DNA of 6,054 nucleotides from an uncultured Azospirillum sp. (GTDB taxonomy: Bacteria; Pseudomonadota; Alphaproteobacteria; RF32; CAG-239): positions 1-6,054 of the forward strand of contig CAMHFM010000050.1 of the NCBI GenBank assembly GCA_946184595.1, in the 5' to 3' direction. Shown here in pieces: positions 1-5,598 of this stretch. The notes beneath the pieces are model-generated. The model searched no databases. It saw nothing but the letters and a program-made list of their open reading frames with translations, and was not told the DNA's origin. The position numbers and the translations under genes are program-made. The number at the start of each line of letters is the position of its first letter. Position 1 is the first letter of the stretch.

Positions 1-232
1 TGATATTAACAACCGGAATATTTAAATCAGGAGCATGTTGTTTGATATGATGGGTTAAAGTTTCTTCGCGTTTGTATCCTTGTGATACAGAGTCTTTTTT
101 AGGAATTCTGACAATAGTTTCTCCATAGGCTAAAGCTTTGGAATTTTCACTAAAAGGAAGCTCTTCCGGGGTTTGCCCCGGAAACATTTTTTGTGCATTG
201 CTGAGCAGTATGTTATATTCTTCCTCAGTCAT
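1..232 (-). CDS. Probable APH-family (aminoglycoside phosphotransferase fold) kinase, N-terminal part
   Basis: The gene is cut by the left edge of the window; only its first 77 codons are present and the frame is open throughout. The start ATG (232-230) follows an AAGGAT ribosome-binding site (247-242) at a normal distance. The fragment contains AYGETIVRIPKKD (residues 35-47), then a helix beginning KREETL (54-59), then DLNIPVVNI (69-77). This order of a strand ending in VRxPK, a helix carrying a conserved Glu, and a 'lxiPvv' strand is typical of the nucleotide-binding lobe of APH/choline-kinase-like phosphotransferases, including macrolide and aminoglycoside kinases. The catalytic loop (HGDxxxxN) would lie outside the window and cannot be checked. 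Substrate is unknown: many members of the family are not resistance enzymes. It has its own promoter, so it is probably transcribed separately from mtnN upstream. Confidence 0.6.
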   Translation of the reverse strand, partial: MTEEEYNILLSNAQKMFPGQTPEELPFSENSKALAYGETIVRIPKKDSVSQGYKREETLTHHIKQHAPDLNIPVVNI

Positions 233-256
233 CTTTTTTTTATCCTTATTCGTCTT

Positions 257-300
257 TAATACAATATTATCACAGTATAGATATTTTGTCTACTGTATTA
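257..300. repeat. Nested inverted repeats over the APH-family promoter
   Basis: Two perfect inverted pairs surround this promoter: TAATACA (257-263) with TGTATTA (294-300), and ACAGTA (272-277) with TACTGT (291-296). The inner pair overlaps the -35 box and the spacer. This could be an operator, or chance in AT-rich DNA. The inner pair leaves a 13-nt loop and has no U tract, so it is a poor terminator for mtnN. Confidence 0.3.
264..292 (-). promoter_or_regulatory. Sigma-70 type promoter for the APH-family gene
   Basis: On the minus strand TAGACA (292-287) is followed after exactly 17 nt by TAATAT (269-264). A TG one base upstream of the -10 makes it an extended -10 (TGA-TAATAT). The predicted transcript starts near 257, giving a leader of about 25 nt before the ATG at 232. 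No experimental support. Confidence 0.6.
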
Positions 301-320
301 TCTCAGGAGGTAAAATGTTT

Positions 321-1025
321 CTAATCCCACAATCTTTCATCTTCTTTGACTTGAACGAGTTGTTCTAAGATATTGAATGATTTTTCGGGGGCGAGAGACC
401 AGAAGTTTTTGTACTGTTCAGCGTGGTTAGTAATACCTGGCGTATCACTGATGAGGCGAACCGATAAAAACGGCGTATTATACAAATAGCAGATTTGTGC
501 GATGGCGTTTGATTCCATATCAACCGCCAAAGCTTCCGGAAATAAGTGTTTGATGTGTTGTAATTCTTCTAACTTTGTCACAAACAAATCGCCGCTGACA
601 GTTAATCCTAAATGGATTTTTAAATCTGTTTTGAGTGTTGGTGCGGCACGTAATAAGGTCTTATCGCCGGTATAACGGGCAGGAAGATCTTGCACTTGTC
701 CATAAACATTGCCTTCGCCGTACCAAGCATCGTGGTATGTTGTTTGCTGGGCAATGACAACATCCATGACACTGAGAGATTTATCCAAGGCGCCGGCAAT
801 ACCGGTATTGATAATCCGTGTCGGGTGAAAGTTGTTAATCATCTCAACCGTTGCGGCGGCAGCATTGACTTTCCCCATACCGGATTTCATCACAACAACA
901 TCTTGTCCGTCTAACTGCCCTTCAATAAAATGAATGTGGCGCAAATCTTGTTCTTTTTTATCAGTCAAGTTTTGAGCAACAAGCTCAAATTCTTTTTGTA
1001 ATGCGACGATAATTCCGGTTTTCAT
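321..1025 (-). CDS. mtnN: 5'-methylthioadenosine/S-adenosylhomocysteine nucleosidase
   Basis: This cytosolic enzyme cleaves the glycosidic bond of MTA and SAH, releasing adenine. It removes inhibitory by-products of SAM-dependent methylation and polyamine synthesis and starts methionine salvage. At 234 residues it is the usual length. Aligned by eye with E. coli MtnN it keeps the N-terminal GIIVALQKE with the catalytic acid E12, KSGMGKVNAA (47-56), INTGIAGAL (72-80), VSGDLFV (143-149), AVDMES (167-172) with E171 matching E. coli E174, and VRLISD (189-194) with the general acid D194 matching D197. Two ATGs stand in tandem (1028 and 1025). I chose the second because it sits 6 nt from the AAAGGA ribosome-binding site, the first only 3 nt, and because it matches the E. 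coli N-terminus. It has its own promoter and lies 88 nt downstream of the papain-like gene. No clear terminator follows it. Confidence 0.95.
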   Translation of the reverse strand: MKTGIIVALQKEFELVAQNLTDKKEQDLRHIHFIEGQLDGQDVVVMKSGMGKVNAAAATVEMINNFHPTRIINTGIAGALDKSLSVMDVVIAQQTTYHDAWYGEGNVYGQVQDLPARYTGDKTLLRAAPTLKTDLKIHLGLTVSGDLFVTKLEELQHIKHLFPEALAVDMESNAIAQICYLYNTPFLSVRLISDTPGITNHAEQYKNFWSLAPEKSFNILEQLVQVKEDERLWD

Positions 1026-1031
1026 CATATA

Positions 1032-1037
1032 TCCTTT
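1032..1037 (-). promoter_or_regulatory. Ribosome-binding site that decides the mtnN start
   Basis: AAAGGA (1037-1032) lies 6 nt before the ATG at 1025 and 3 nt before the ATG at 1028. The spacing favours the downstream Met codon. Confidence 0.7.
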
Positions 1038-1051
1038 CTAAAATTTGTTTT

Positions 1052-1079
1052 ATCATAGCCGGATTATTTTATTTGTCAT
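1052..1079 (-). promoter_or_regulatory. Sigma-70 type promoter for mtnN
   Basis: On the minus strand ATGACA (1079-1074, five of six consensus bases) is followed after 16 nt by TATGAT (1057-1052, five of six). The predicted start is near 1045, leaving a leader of about 20 nt that carries the ribosome-binding site. It implies mtnN can be expressed independently of the gene upstream. Confidence 0.55.
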
Positions 1080-1113
1080 TATGAAAATATATCGTTTGTG
1101 CAGAGTAAAAAGA

Positions 1114-2070
1114 TTAATCTCTATCAGCAATATAATCTCTGTAACGTTGACGAACTTGTTTCATTTCGGCACGGCGTTCTTTGATATCGGTAAAGTTGTA
1201 TTTTTCGTGATATTTTTCCATCTCTTCAGGATGAACATGAACACCATGTTTAAAACACCAACCTTTAATTCCCTTGCCCCAAGGGTTGTTGCCCGGAGAA
1301 GTAAAAACAAATCCGAGTCTGTCAGGTCCATAAAAGTCAAGATCTTTAACCCCAACCTTTTTAAGAATTTGTCCGACATTTTTAGCGCAGTTGTTGGTGA
1401 GTAAATCGTATCTTTTATCTCCGTATTTGATATTATGCTTATGCATTTCCCGTTTTAGTTCTTTAGGATCAATACCTACCTGGCTAGGGTAAACAAAGTA
1501 GTATTCCGAATATTCCCGATATTTTGAGTAAAGAGGATCAGTATGAATTGATGGGAGCAGGCGATTAACAACTTCGTCTTGATACTGCATACAGACATGT
1601 CCGACCAGAGCAGGTCCTTCAATCGGAATAATGGAAATAACGATGGGATCTTCAGCGTATAAATCAAGTTTGCCGTCTTTATTGCGCGGAATTCTGTCAG
1701 AAACATCACCACGTCCTCTTAAGACAAGTCCGTCTTCCTGATATTCTTGATCAACAGGACAATCGCGTTCAGCATAATAGCGTGTGCCTTTGAATAAAAA
1801 TTGCGGATCAACTTTTTCTTTTTTAGCTTTTATTCCTTTGCGCTCGTTTTCGACATTCTTTTTATGGTTTAAAATAGCATTGCGGCGAGCAATTTTTTTT
1901 GCTTCGGCCAGAGTTTCGGCATTGATTTCAATAAGGCCGCGATGATAAGGATTCAGGCGTTTAGATGCTCTGAATTTTTTGAATAATTTAGAGTCCTTAA
2001 CTTTATACCATAATTTCTTCAGACCGGATAAAAAGTCTTGTTCTTGTTGAAATACTTCAGGTATTGGCAT
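1114..2070 (-). CDS. Unrecognised 318-residue protein, possible permuted papain-fold (NlpC/P60-like) hydrolase
   Basis: I do not recognise this gene. The start is well supported: AAAGGA (2082-2077) lies 6 nt before the ATG and a strong promoter lies just upstream. There is no signal peptide and no membrane segment. Residues 1-90 are strongly basic and probably helical. From about residue 140 it looks like a domain: a hydrophobic strand (PIVISIIPI, 142-150), then GHVCMQY (157-163), then YYFVYPSQVG (190-199), then YDLLTNNCAKNVGQIL (221-236). A His in a strand (H158), followed some 70 residues later by an Asn-Asn-Cys at the head of a helix (C228), is the order found in circularly permuted papain-like folds (DUF4105, PPPDE, LRAT groups), where His and Cys are catalytic. 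A Trp/aromatic stretch (263-273) and a charged helical tail (281-318) follow. Peptidase, amidase or acyltransferase activity are all possible; no substrate can be named. Confidence 0.75.
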   Translation of the reverse strand: MPIPEVFQQEQDFLSGLKKLWYKVKDSKLFKKFRASKRLNPYHRGLIEINAETLAEAKKIARRNAILNHKKNVENERKGIKAKKEKVDPQFLFKGTRYYAERDCPVDQEYQEDGLVLRGRGDVSDRIPRNKDGKLDLYAEDPIVISIIPIEGPALVGHVCMQYQDEVVNRLLPSIHTDPLYSKYREYSEYYFVYPSQVGIDPKELKREMHKHNIKYGDKRYDLLTNNCAKNVGQILKKVGVKDLDFYGPDRLGFVFTSPGNNPWGKGIKGWCFKHGVHVHPEEMEKYHEKYNFTDIKERRAEMKQVRQRYRDYIADRD

Positions 2071-2099
2071 TCTGTTTCCTTTATGAATAACTTTATTAT

Positions 2100-2128
2100 A
2101 ATATATCAGACAAATGATTTTTTGTCAA
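2100..2128 (-). promoter_or_regulatory. Strong sigma-70 type promoter for the papain-like gene
   Basis: On the minus strand TTGACA (2128-2123, perfect consensus) is followed after 17 nt by TATATT (2105-2100), with TG one base before the -10 (extended -10). The predicted start is near 2093, about 22 nt before the ATG, leaving just enough room for the ribosome-binding site. It is the closest match to consensus in the window. Confidence 0.75.
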
Positions 2129-2149
2129 TTTTAAGACATGATTATAGAC

Positions 2150-2184
2150 ATAAAGGCATATCTTGGTGATATGCCTTTATTTTT
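2150..2184. terminator. Perfect 13-bp hairpin after ileS, probable terminator
   Basis: The arm at 2150-2162 pairs perfectly with 2168-2180 around a 5-nt loop (TTGGT on the plus strand). It lies 22 nt beyond the ileS stop codon and before the promoter of the next gene, where an ileS terminator is expected. Read on the minus strand, the base of the stem opens into UUUAUGUCUAU, a mediocre U tract. Read on the plus strand, it is followed by TTTTT (2180-2184), a better one. It may therefore work in both directions. Confidence 0.7.
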
Positions 2185-2201
2185 AGAAAAGAAGAGACTC
2201 T

Positions 2202-5200
2202 TTAAGCCACTTTGGCGTCAAAGCAAATGGCTGCGCCTTCAATATCGGCTTGGGTGCCGTCTGTGCAGTTATTATTGAATTTAACCGCCAAAACTTGTTC
2301 TGCGACGTAAGCTTTGTTTTCTTCCAAAGCCAAAGCCAATTCTTTATCGGTTGTTTGGTAGCTCAATTCAATGCGATCAGAAATATTGAAGTCTTTATCT
2401 TTACGCAAGGTTTGAACTAAGCGGATAAAGTCACGTGCCATACCCTCACGACGGAGCTCGTCCGTGACATTCGTATCTAAAGTCACGACGGCTTTGTTGT
2501 CCGCAAAGGCTAAGCCGGCAACACCGTCTTTCATTTCTAAACGGACTTCAAATAAATCCTTGGTCAATGTTTTGCCGGCAATGCTCAACGTTCCGTCAGC
2601 ATTCAAAGACCACTGATTTTGTTTGTAAGCGCCCATAACTGCGCCCATATCTTTACCCAAAGCTTTACCTAATAACGGAGTGTAAAGATAAATTTTCTTG
2701 GTGGCATAATTTTCAAGATTGTTATCAAATTTTATGGTTTTGACATTCAATTCATCTTTGACAATTTCTTGATAAGAATTATCCAATTCAGCACCGACAA
2801 CCGTCAAGCTGTTTAAAGGTAAGCGGTTGCGCAAGTTCTTTTCTTCACGAATAAATTTACCGGCAGAACACAATTCTTGAACAAAGTCCATGGTGCTGAC
2901 TAAGTTTTCATCATATTTGATTTGCTCAAGAGCAGGGTAATCACATAAATGAACACTTTCTTCACCGGTCAATGTTTTGAATACGTGTTCGCTCAAGAAC
3001 GGCATCAATGGGGCGATAATCTTGCAGACATTTACCAAAATAGTATAGAGTGTGTTGAATGCTTGGCAATCACCCTCCCAGAAACGATCACGGGTGCGAC
3101 GGATGTACCAGTTATTCAAAACTTCCATAAAGGTTGCAACTTCACTAGTTGCCAGAGCAACATCATAAGTTTCCAATCCTTGTTTAACCGTATCGCGTAA
3201 GTGCTTCAATTTTGATAAAATATAATTATCAATTGCTTCACTTGATGTATAAATTTCTTTTGCTTTATATTCTTCAGCGTTTGCATATAAAGTGAAGAAA
3301 TAGAATGCATTCCATAATGGAATTAAAGCAACACGTGAAGCTTTTGCGATTTCTTTACCTTCTTTATCAACGGCTAAGTTACCACCTTTCAAAACCGGAG
3401 AAGAAACGAGGAACCAGCGTAAAGCATCAGAGCCGATGGTCTCTAAAACTTCGTTCGGATCAGGATAGTTCTTCAAACGTTTCGAGAGTTTTTGACCGCC
3501 TTCAGCCATTAATAAACCGGTACAGATACAGTTCTTAAATGCCGGACGATTGTGTAATGCCGTTGAGAGAACAGTTAAGGTATAGAACCAACCACGCGTT
3601 TGATCCATGGCTTCAACAATAAAGTCAGCAGGGAAGTGGCTTTCAAACCATTCTTTATTTTCGAACGGGTAATGAACTTGTGCATACGGCATAGAACCGG
3701 ATTCAAACCAGCAATCAAAGACGTCGCTGACGCGGCGCATCATAGTCTTACCGGACGGATCATCAGGGTTCGGATAAACAACTTCATCAATGTAAGGCTT
3801 ATGCAAGTCTTTAACCTCAATGCCGGTTTTTTCTTTGATTTCTGCCAAAGATCCGAAAACATCAATTCTCGGGAACTGCGGATTATCAGATTTCCAAACC
3901 GGAATAGGTGTTCCCCAAAAACGGTTACGAGAGATTGACCAATCGCGTGCGCCTTCAAGCCATTTACCGAAACGACCGTCTTTAATATGATCCGGAACCC
4001 AGTTAATTTCCTGGTTGTTTTTAACCATATTATCACGGAAGTCAGTTACTTTAACAAACCAAGAAGACATGGCTTTGTAAATCAGCGGGGTATCGGTACG
4101 CCAGCAGAACGGATAAGAGTGGGTATATTGTTCTTTTTTGACGAGCAAACCGTTTTCTTTGAGCCATTGCATAATCGGTTCGTTGGTTTCGAAAACTTGT
4201 TTGCCTTGGTAATCAGGAACTTCCGATGTAAATTTACCGGCTTCATCAACAGGGCAGATAACAGGGAAGTTTTCATCATAAGCGCGGCAAGCATCAAAGT
4301 CGTCTTGACCAAAGCCAGGAGCAATATGAACAACACCAGTACCGTCTTCGGTTGAAACGAATTCGCCACTTAATACACGGAAAGCTCCTTGCTCTTTCAG
4401 ATGCTTAAAATATGGGAACATCGGTTCATAGCTCATACCAAGCAAGTCTTTACCTTTCATGGTGCCGACTTGAGTTGCATGTTCGAGCTGTTTTTTATAA
4501 CGACCGAGCAGGGCTTGTGCTAAAATATACTTCTGCCCGTCTTCTTCCATAACGGCATAGTCAATATCTTCACCGACAGCAAGCATTAAGTTTGACGGTA
4601 AGGTCCATGGGGTAGTTGTCCAAACCAAAATCTTCATCCCGTTTTCAAGTTTGAACATGACGGTAATGGCATTATCGGTTTTATCCTGATAGCCTTGGTT
4701 AACCTCAAAGTTAGAAAGCGGGGTTTCTGCTGCCCAAGAGTAAGGCAAAACGCGGAAATCTTCATAAACCAAGCCTTTGTCATATAACTGTTTGAAGTTA
4801 TTGATAACACTTTCCATAAAAGGAAGTTGCATGGTTTTATAATCATGAGAAAAGTCAACCCAACGCCCGATGCGTTTGAACATTTCAACCCAAATACCAG
4901 AATATTTCAAAACATCGGAACGGCAGAAGTTGTTGAATTTTTCAACGCCGTATTCTTCAATTTGTTTACGTCCGGAAACACCTAATTGTTTTTCGGCAGA
5001 CATTTCAGCCGGCAGACCATGACAGTCCCAACCTAAACGGCGTTCAACTTTTTTACCGTTCATGGTTTGGAAACGAGCAACCACGTCTTTGACATAAGAG
5101 ACCATAATGTGTCCGTAGTGCGGTGTGCCGTTAGCAAACGGAGGACCGTCATAGAAAACAAATTCAGCGGCACCGTCGCGGTTGTGAACGGATTTTTCAA

Positions 5201-5288
5201 ATGTTTTATCTTCTTCCCAGAATTTGAGAACGTTTTTTTCGATTTCCACAAAATCAGCTTTTGCTTTTACTTCAGCATAATGTTTCAT
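2202..5288 (-). CDS. ileS: Isoleucyl-tRNA synthetase, long eukaryote-like (type 2) form
   Basis: This is the cytosolic class I enzyme that charges tRNA-Ile using ATP and edits mischarged valine. At 1028 residues it is longer than the roughly 930-residue common bacterial type. Visible in order: YDGPPFANGTPHYGH (46-60) with the HxGH motif H57/H60; WDCHGLPAE (87-95); WTTTPWTLPSN (223-233) and GTGVVHIAPGFGQDD (316-330), both of the editing domain; ARDWSISRNRFWGTPIP (447-463); DVFDCWFESGSMP (522-534); the KMSKS loop as KLSKR (600-604) followed by LKNYPDP; NNWYIRR (725-731) in the anticodon-binding region; and an extra C-terminal domain with REGMARDFIRLVQ (947-959). PHYGH and KxSKRLKNYPDP mark the type 2 form found in eukaryotes, archaea, Rickettsia and some other bacteria, often linked to reduced mupirocin sensitivity. 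I start at the ATG at 5288: it has an AAGG site 8 nt upstream and gives the family N-terminus. An upstream in-frame ATG (5363) would add 25 residues that resemble nothing and overlap the leader. Confidence 0.97.
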   Translation of the reverse strand: MKHYAEVKAKADFVEIEKNVLKFWEEDKTFEKSVHNRDGAAEFVFYDGPPFANGTPHYGHIMVSYVKDVVARFQTMNGKKVERRLGWDCHGLPAEMSAEKQLGVSGRKQIEEYGVEKFNNFCRSDVLKYSGIWVEMFKRIGRWVDFSHDYKTMQLPFMESVINNFKQLYDKGLVYEDFRVLPYSWAAETPLSNFEVNQGYQDKTDNAITVMFKLENGMKILVWTTTPWTLPSNLMLAVGEDIDYAVMEEDGQKYILAQALLGRYKKQLEHATQVGTMKGKDLLGMSYEPMFPYFKHLKEQGAFRVLSGEFVSTEDGTGVVHIAPGFGQDDFDACRAYDENFPVICPVDEAGKFTSEVPDYQGKQVFETNEPIMQWLKENGLLVKKEQYTHSYPFCWRTDTPLIYKAMSSWFVKVTDFRDNMVKNNQEINWVPDHIKDGRFGKWLEGARDWSISRNRFWGTPIPVWKSDNPQFPRIDVFGSLAEIKEKTGIEVKDLHKPYIDEVVYPNPDDPSGKTMMRRVSDVFDCWFESGSMPYAQVHYPFENKEWFESHFPADFIVEAMDQTRGWFYTLTVLSTALHNRPAFKNCICTGLLMAEGGQKLSKRLKNYPDPNEVLETIGSDALRWFLVSSPVLKGGNLAVDKEGKEIAKASRVALIPLWNAFYFFTLYANAEEYKAKEIYTSSEAIDNYILSKLKHLRDTVKQGLETYDVALATSEVATFMEVLNNWYIRRTRDRFWEGDCQAFNTLYTILVNVCKIIAPLMPFLSEHVFKTLTGEESVHLCDYPALEQIKYDENLVSTMDFVQELCSAGKFIREEKNLRNRLPLNSLTVVGAELDNSYQEIVKDELNVKTIKFDNNLENYATKKIYLYTPLLGKALGKDMGAVMGAYKQNQWSLNADGTLSIAGKTLTKDLFEVRLEMKDGVAGLAFADNKAVVTLDTNVTDELRREGMARDFIRLVQTLRKDKDFNISDRIELSYQTTDKELALALEENKAYVAEQVLAVKFNNNCTDGTQADIEGAAICFDAKVA

Positions 5289-5296
5289 TATCTTTA

Positions 5297-5300
5297 CCTT
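5297..5300 (-). promoter_or_regulatory. Ribosome-binding site that decides the ileS start
   Basis: AAGG (5300-5297) within TTTAAGGTAAAG lies 8 nt before the ATG at 5288. No comparable site precedes the in-frame ATG at 5363. Confidence 0.6.
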
Positions 5301-5349
5301 AAAGTTGAATATTTTAATTGAATTGAATGAGTTAGAAAATTTTATGTAT

Positions 5350-5408
5350 AAAAAAGCGCGCATCCCCTAAGGGATAATAATGAATATTGGTGATATGTAA
5401 AATACGCG
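5350..5408 (-). terminator. Candidate attenuator in the ileS leader
   Basis: On the minus strand ATCCC (5375-5371) and GGGAT (5366-5362) form a 5-bp hairpin with loop TTAG, which contains the leader peptide stop codon. Next come GCGCGC (5361-5356) and six T's (5355-5350). A second pairing, CGCGTAT (5408-5402) with ATGCGCG (5363-5357), 7 bp including one G-U, encloses the first hairpin and ends one base before the U run. With the first stem trimmed to three pairs, both could form together. The short hairpin alone sits about 6 nt from the U run, not ideal for a terminator, so the exact fold is uncertain. No antiterminator stem is obvious; a stalled ribosome could block the structure directly. 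Confidence 0.45.
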
Positions 5409-5414
5409 TGTCAT
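5367..5414 (-). CDS. Isoleucine-rich leader peptide of ileS (15 aa)
   Basis: This small frame reads MTRVFYISPIFIIIP and then TAG. Five of 15 residues are Ile (ATA, ATA, ATT, ATT, ATC), with three in a row at codons 12-14 just before Pro and the stop. It begins about 34 nt after the predicted transcription start. It has only a weak GAG (5422-5420) as ribosome-binding site, 5 nt before the ATG. The stop codon lies in the loop of the hairpin that precedes the U run. Its position, composition and 3' context are those of a regulatory leader peptide: ribosomes would stall at the Ile codons when charged tRNA-Ile is scarce and let transcription continue into ileS. AT-rich DNA favours Ile codons, so coincidence is possible. 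I infer that the peptide itself has no function. Confidence 0.55.
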   Translation of the reverse strand: MTRVFYISPIFIIIP

Positions 5415-5454
5415 TTAAACTCAGTAGAATCTATTATTTTTCAAAACTGGAGCG

Positions 5455-5483
5455 AGTTTAGAGCCGTAAGACAGAATTGTCAA
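5455..5483 (-). promoter_or_regulatory. Sigma-70 type promoter for the ileS leader
   Basis: On the minus strand TTGACA (5483-5478, perfect consensus) is followed after exactly 17 nt by TAAACT (5460-5455, four of six). The predicted start is near 5448, which gives an ileS leader of about 160 nt, long for a gene with no leader control. Confidence 0.65.
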
Positions 5484-5530
5484 GGGGTGAAATGGTAAAA
5501 TACAAGGGAAATTCAGTCAGATAAAAAGTC

Positions 5531-5559
5531 TTGCAAAAAAAATCCTTTTTTAATATGAT
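5531..5559 (+). promoter_or_regulatory. Sigma-70 type promoter for the divergent plus-strand gene
   Basis: TTGCAA (5531-5536) is followed after 17 nt by TATGAT (5554-5559, five of six consensus bases). The predicted start is near 5566, about 33 nt before the first in-frame ATG. It does not overlap the ileS promoter: about 47 nt separate the two -35 boxes. Confidence 0.5.
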
Positions 5560-5598
5560 CTCCCGTACAAAATTTATTATTAATTTAATTATGTGCTT

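Noticed and set aside
138..368. Plus-strand 76-codon frame across the start of the APH-family gene
   Set aside because: It runs antisense through the kinase start, promoter and intergenic region, with no start signals. Only its last 17 codons have a strong ribosome-binding site, reported separately.
1045..1404. Plus-strand 119-codon frame opposite the 3' part of the papain-like gene
   Set aside because: It overlaps a better supported gene with promoter and ribosome-binding site. No ribosome-binding site precedes its start, and the mtnN promoter lies across its beginning.
3600..4355. Plus-strand frames of about 112-122 codons opposite ileS (3600-3938 and 3987-4355)
   Set aside because: They lie wholly antisense to the conserved coding region of ileS, lack convincing start signals and resemble no protein. 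They are shadows of ileS codon structure.
5289..5363. A 25-residue N-terminal extension of IleRS starting at the ATG at 5363
   Set aside because: The extra residues are low in complexity and unlike the family, no ribosome-binding site precedes this ATG, and it lies within the leader hairpin. The ATG at 5288 has an AAGG site and gives the standard N-terminus.
5341..5380. A second ileS promoter using TATACA near the U run
   Set aside because: The hexamer 17 nt upstream (CCCTTA) is a poor -35 match, whereas TTGACA-17-TAAACT upstream is far better. It cannot be fully excluded.
5289..5448. T-box riboswitch upstream of ileS
   Set aside because: I see no T-box consensus (AGGGUGGNACCGCG-like), no specifier-loop layout and no long stem I. 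An Ile-rich leader frame explains the region better.
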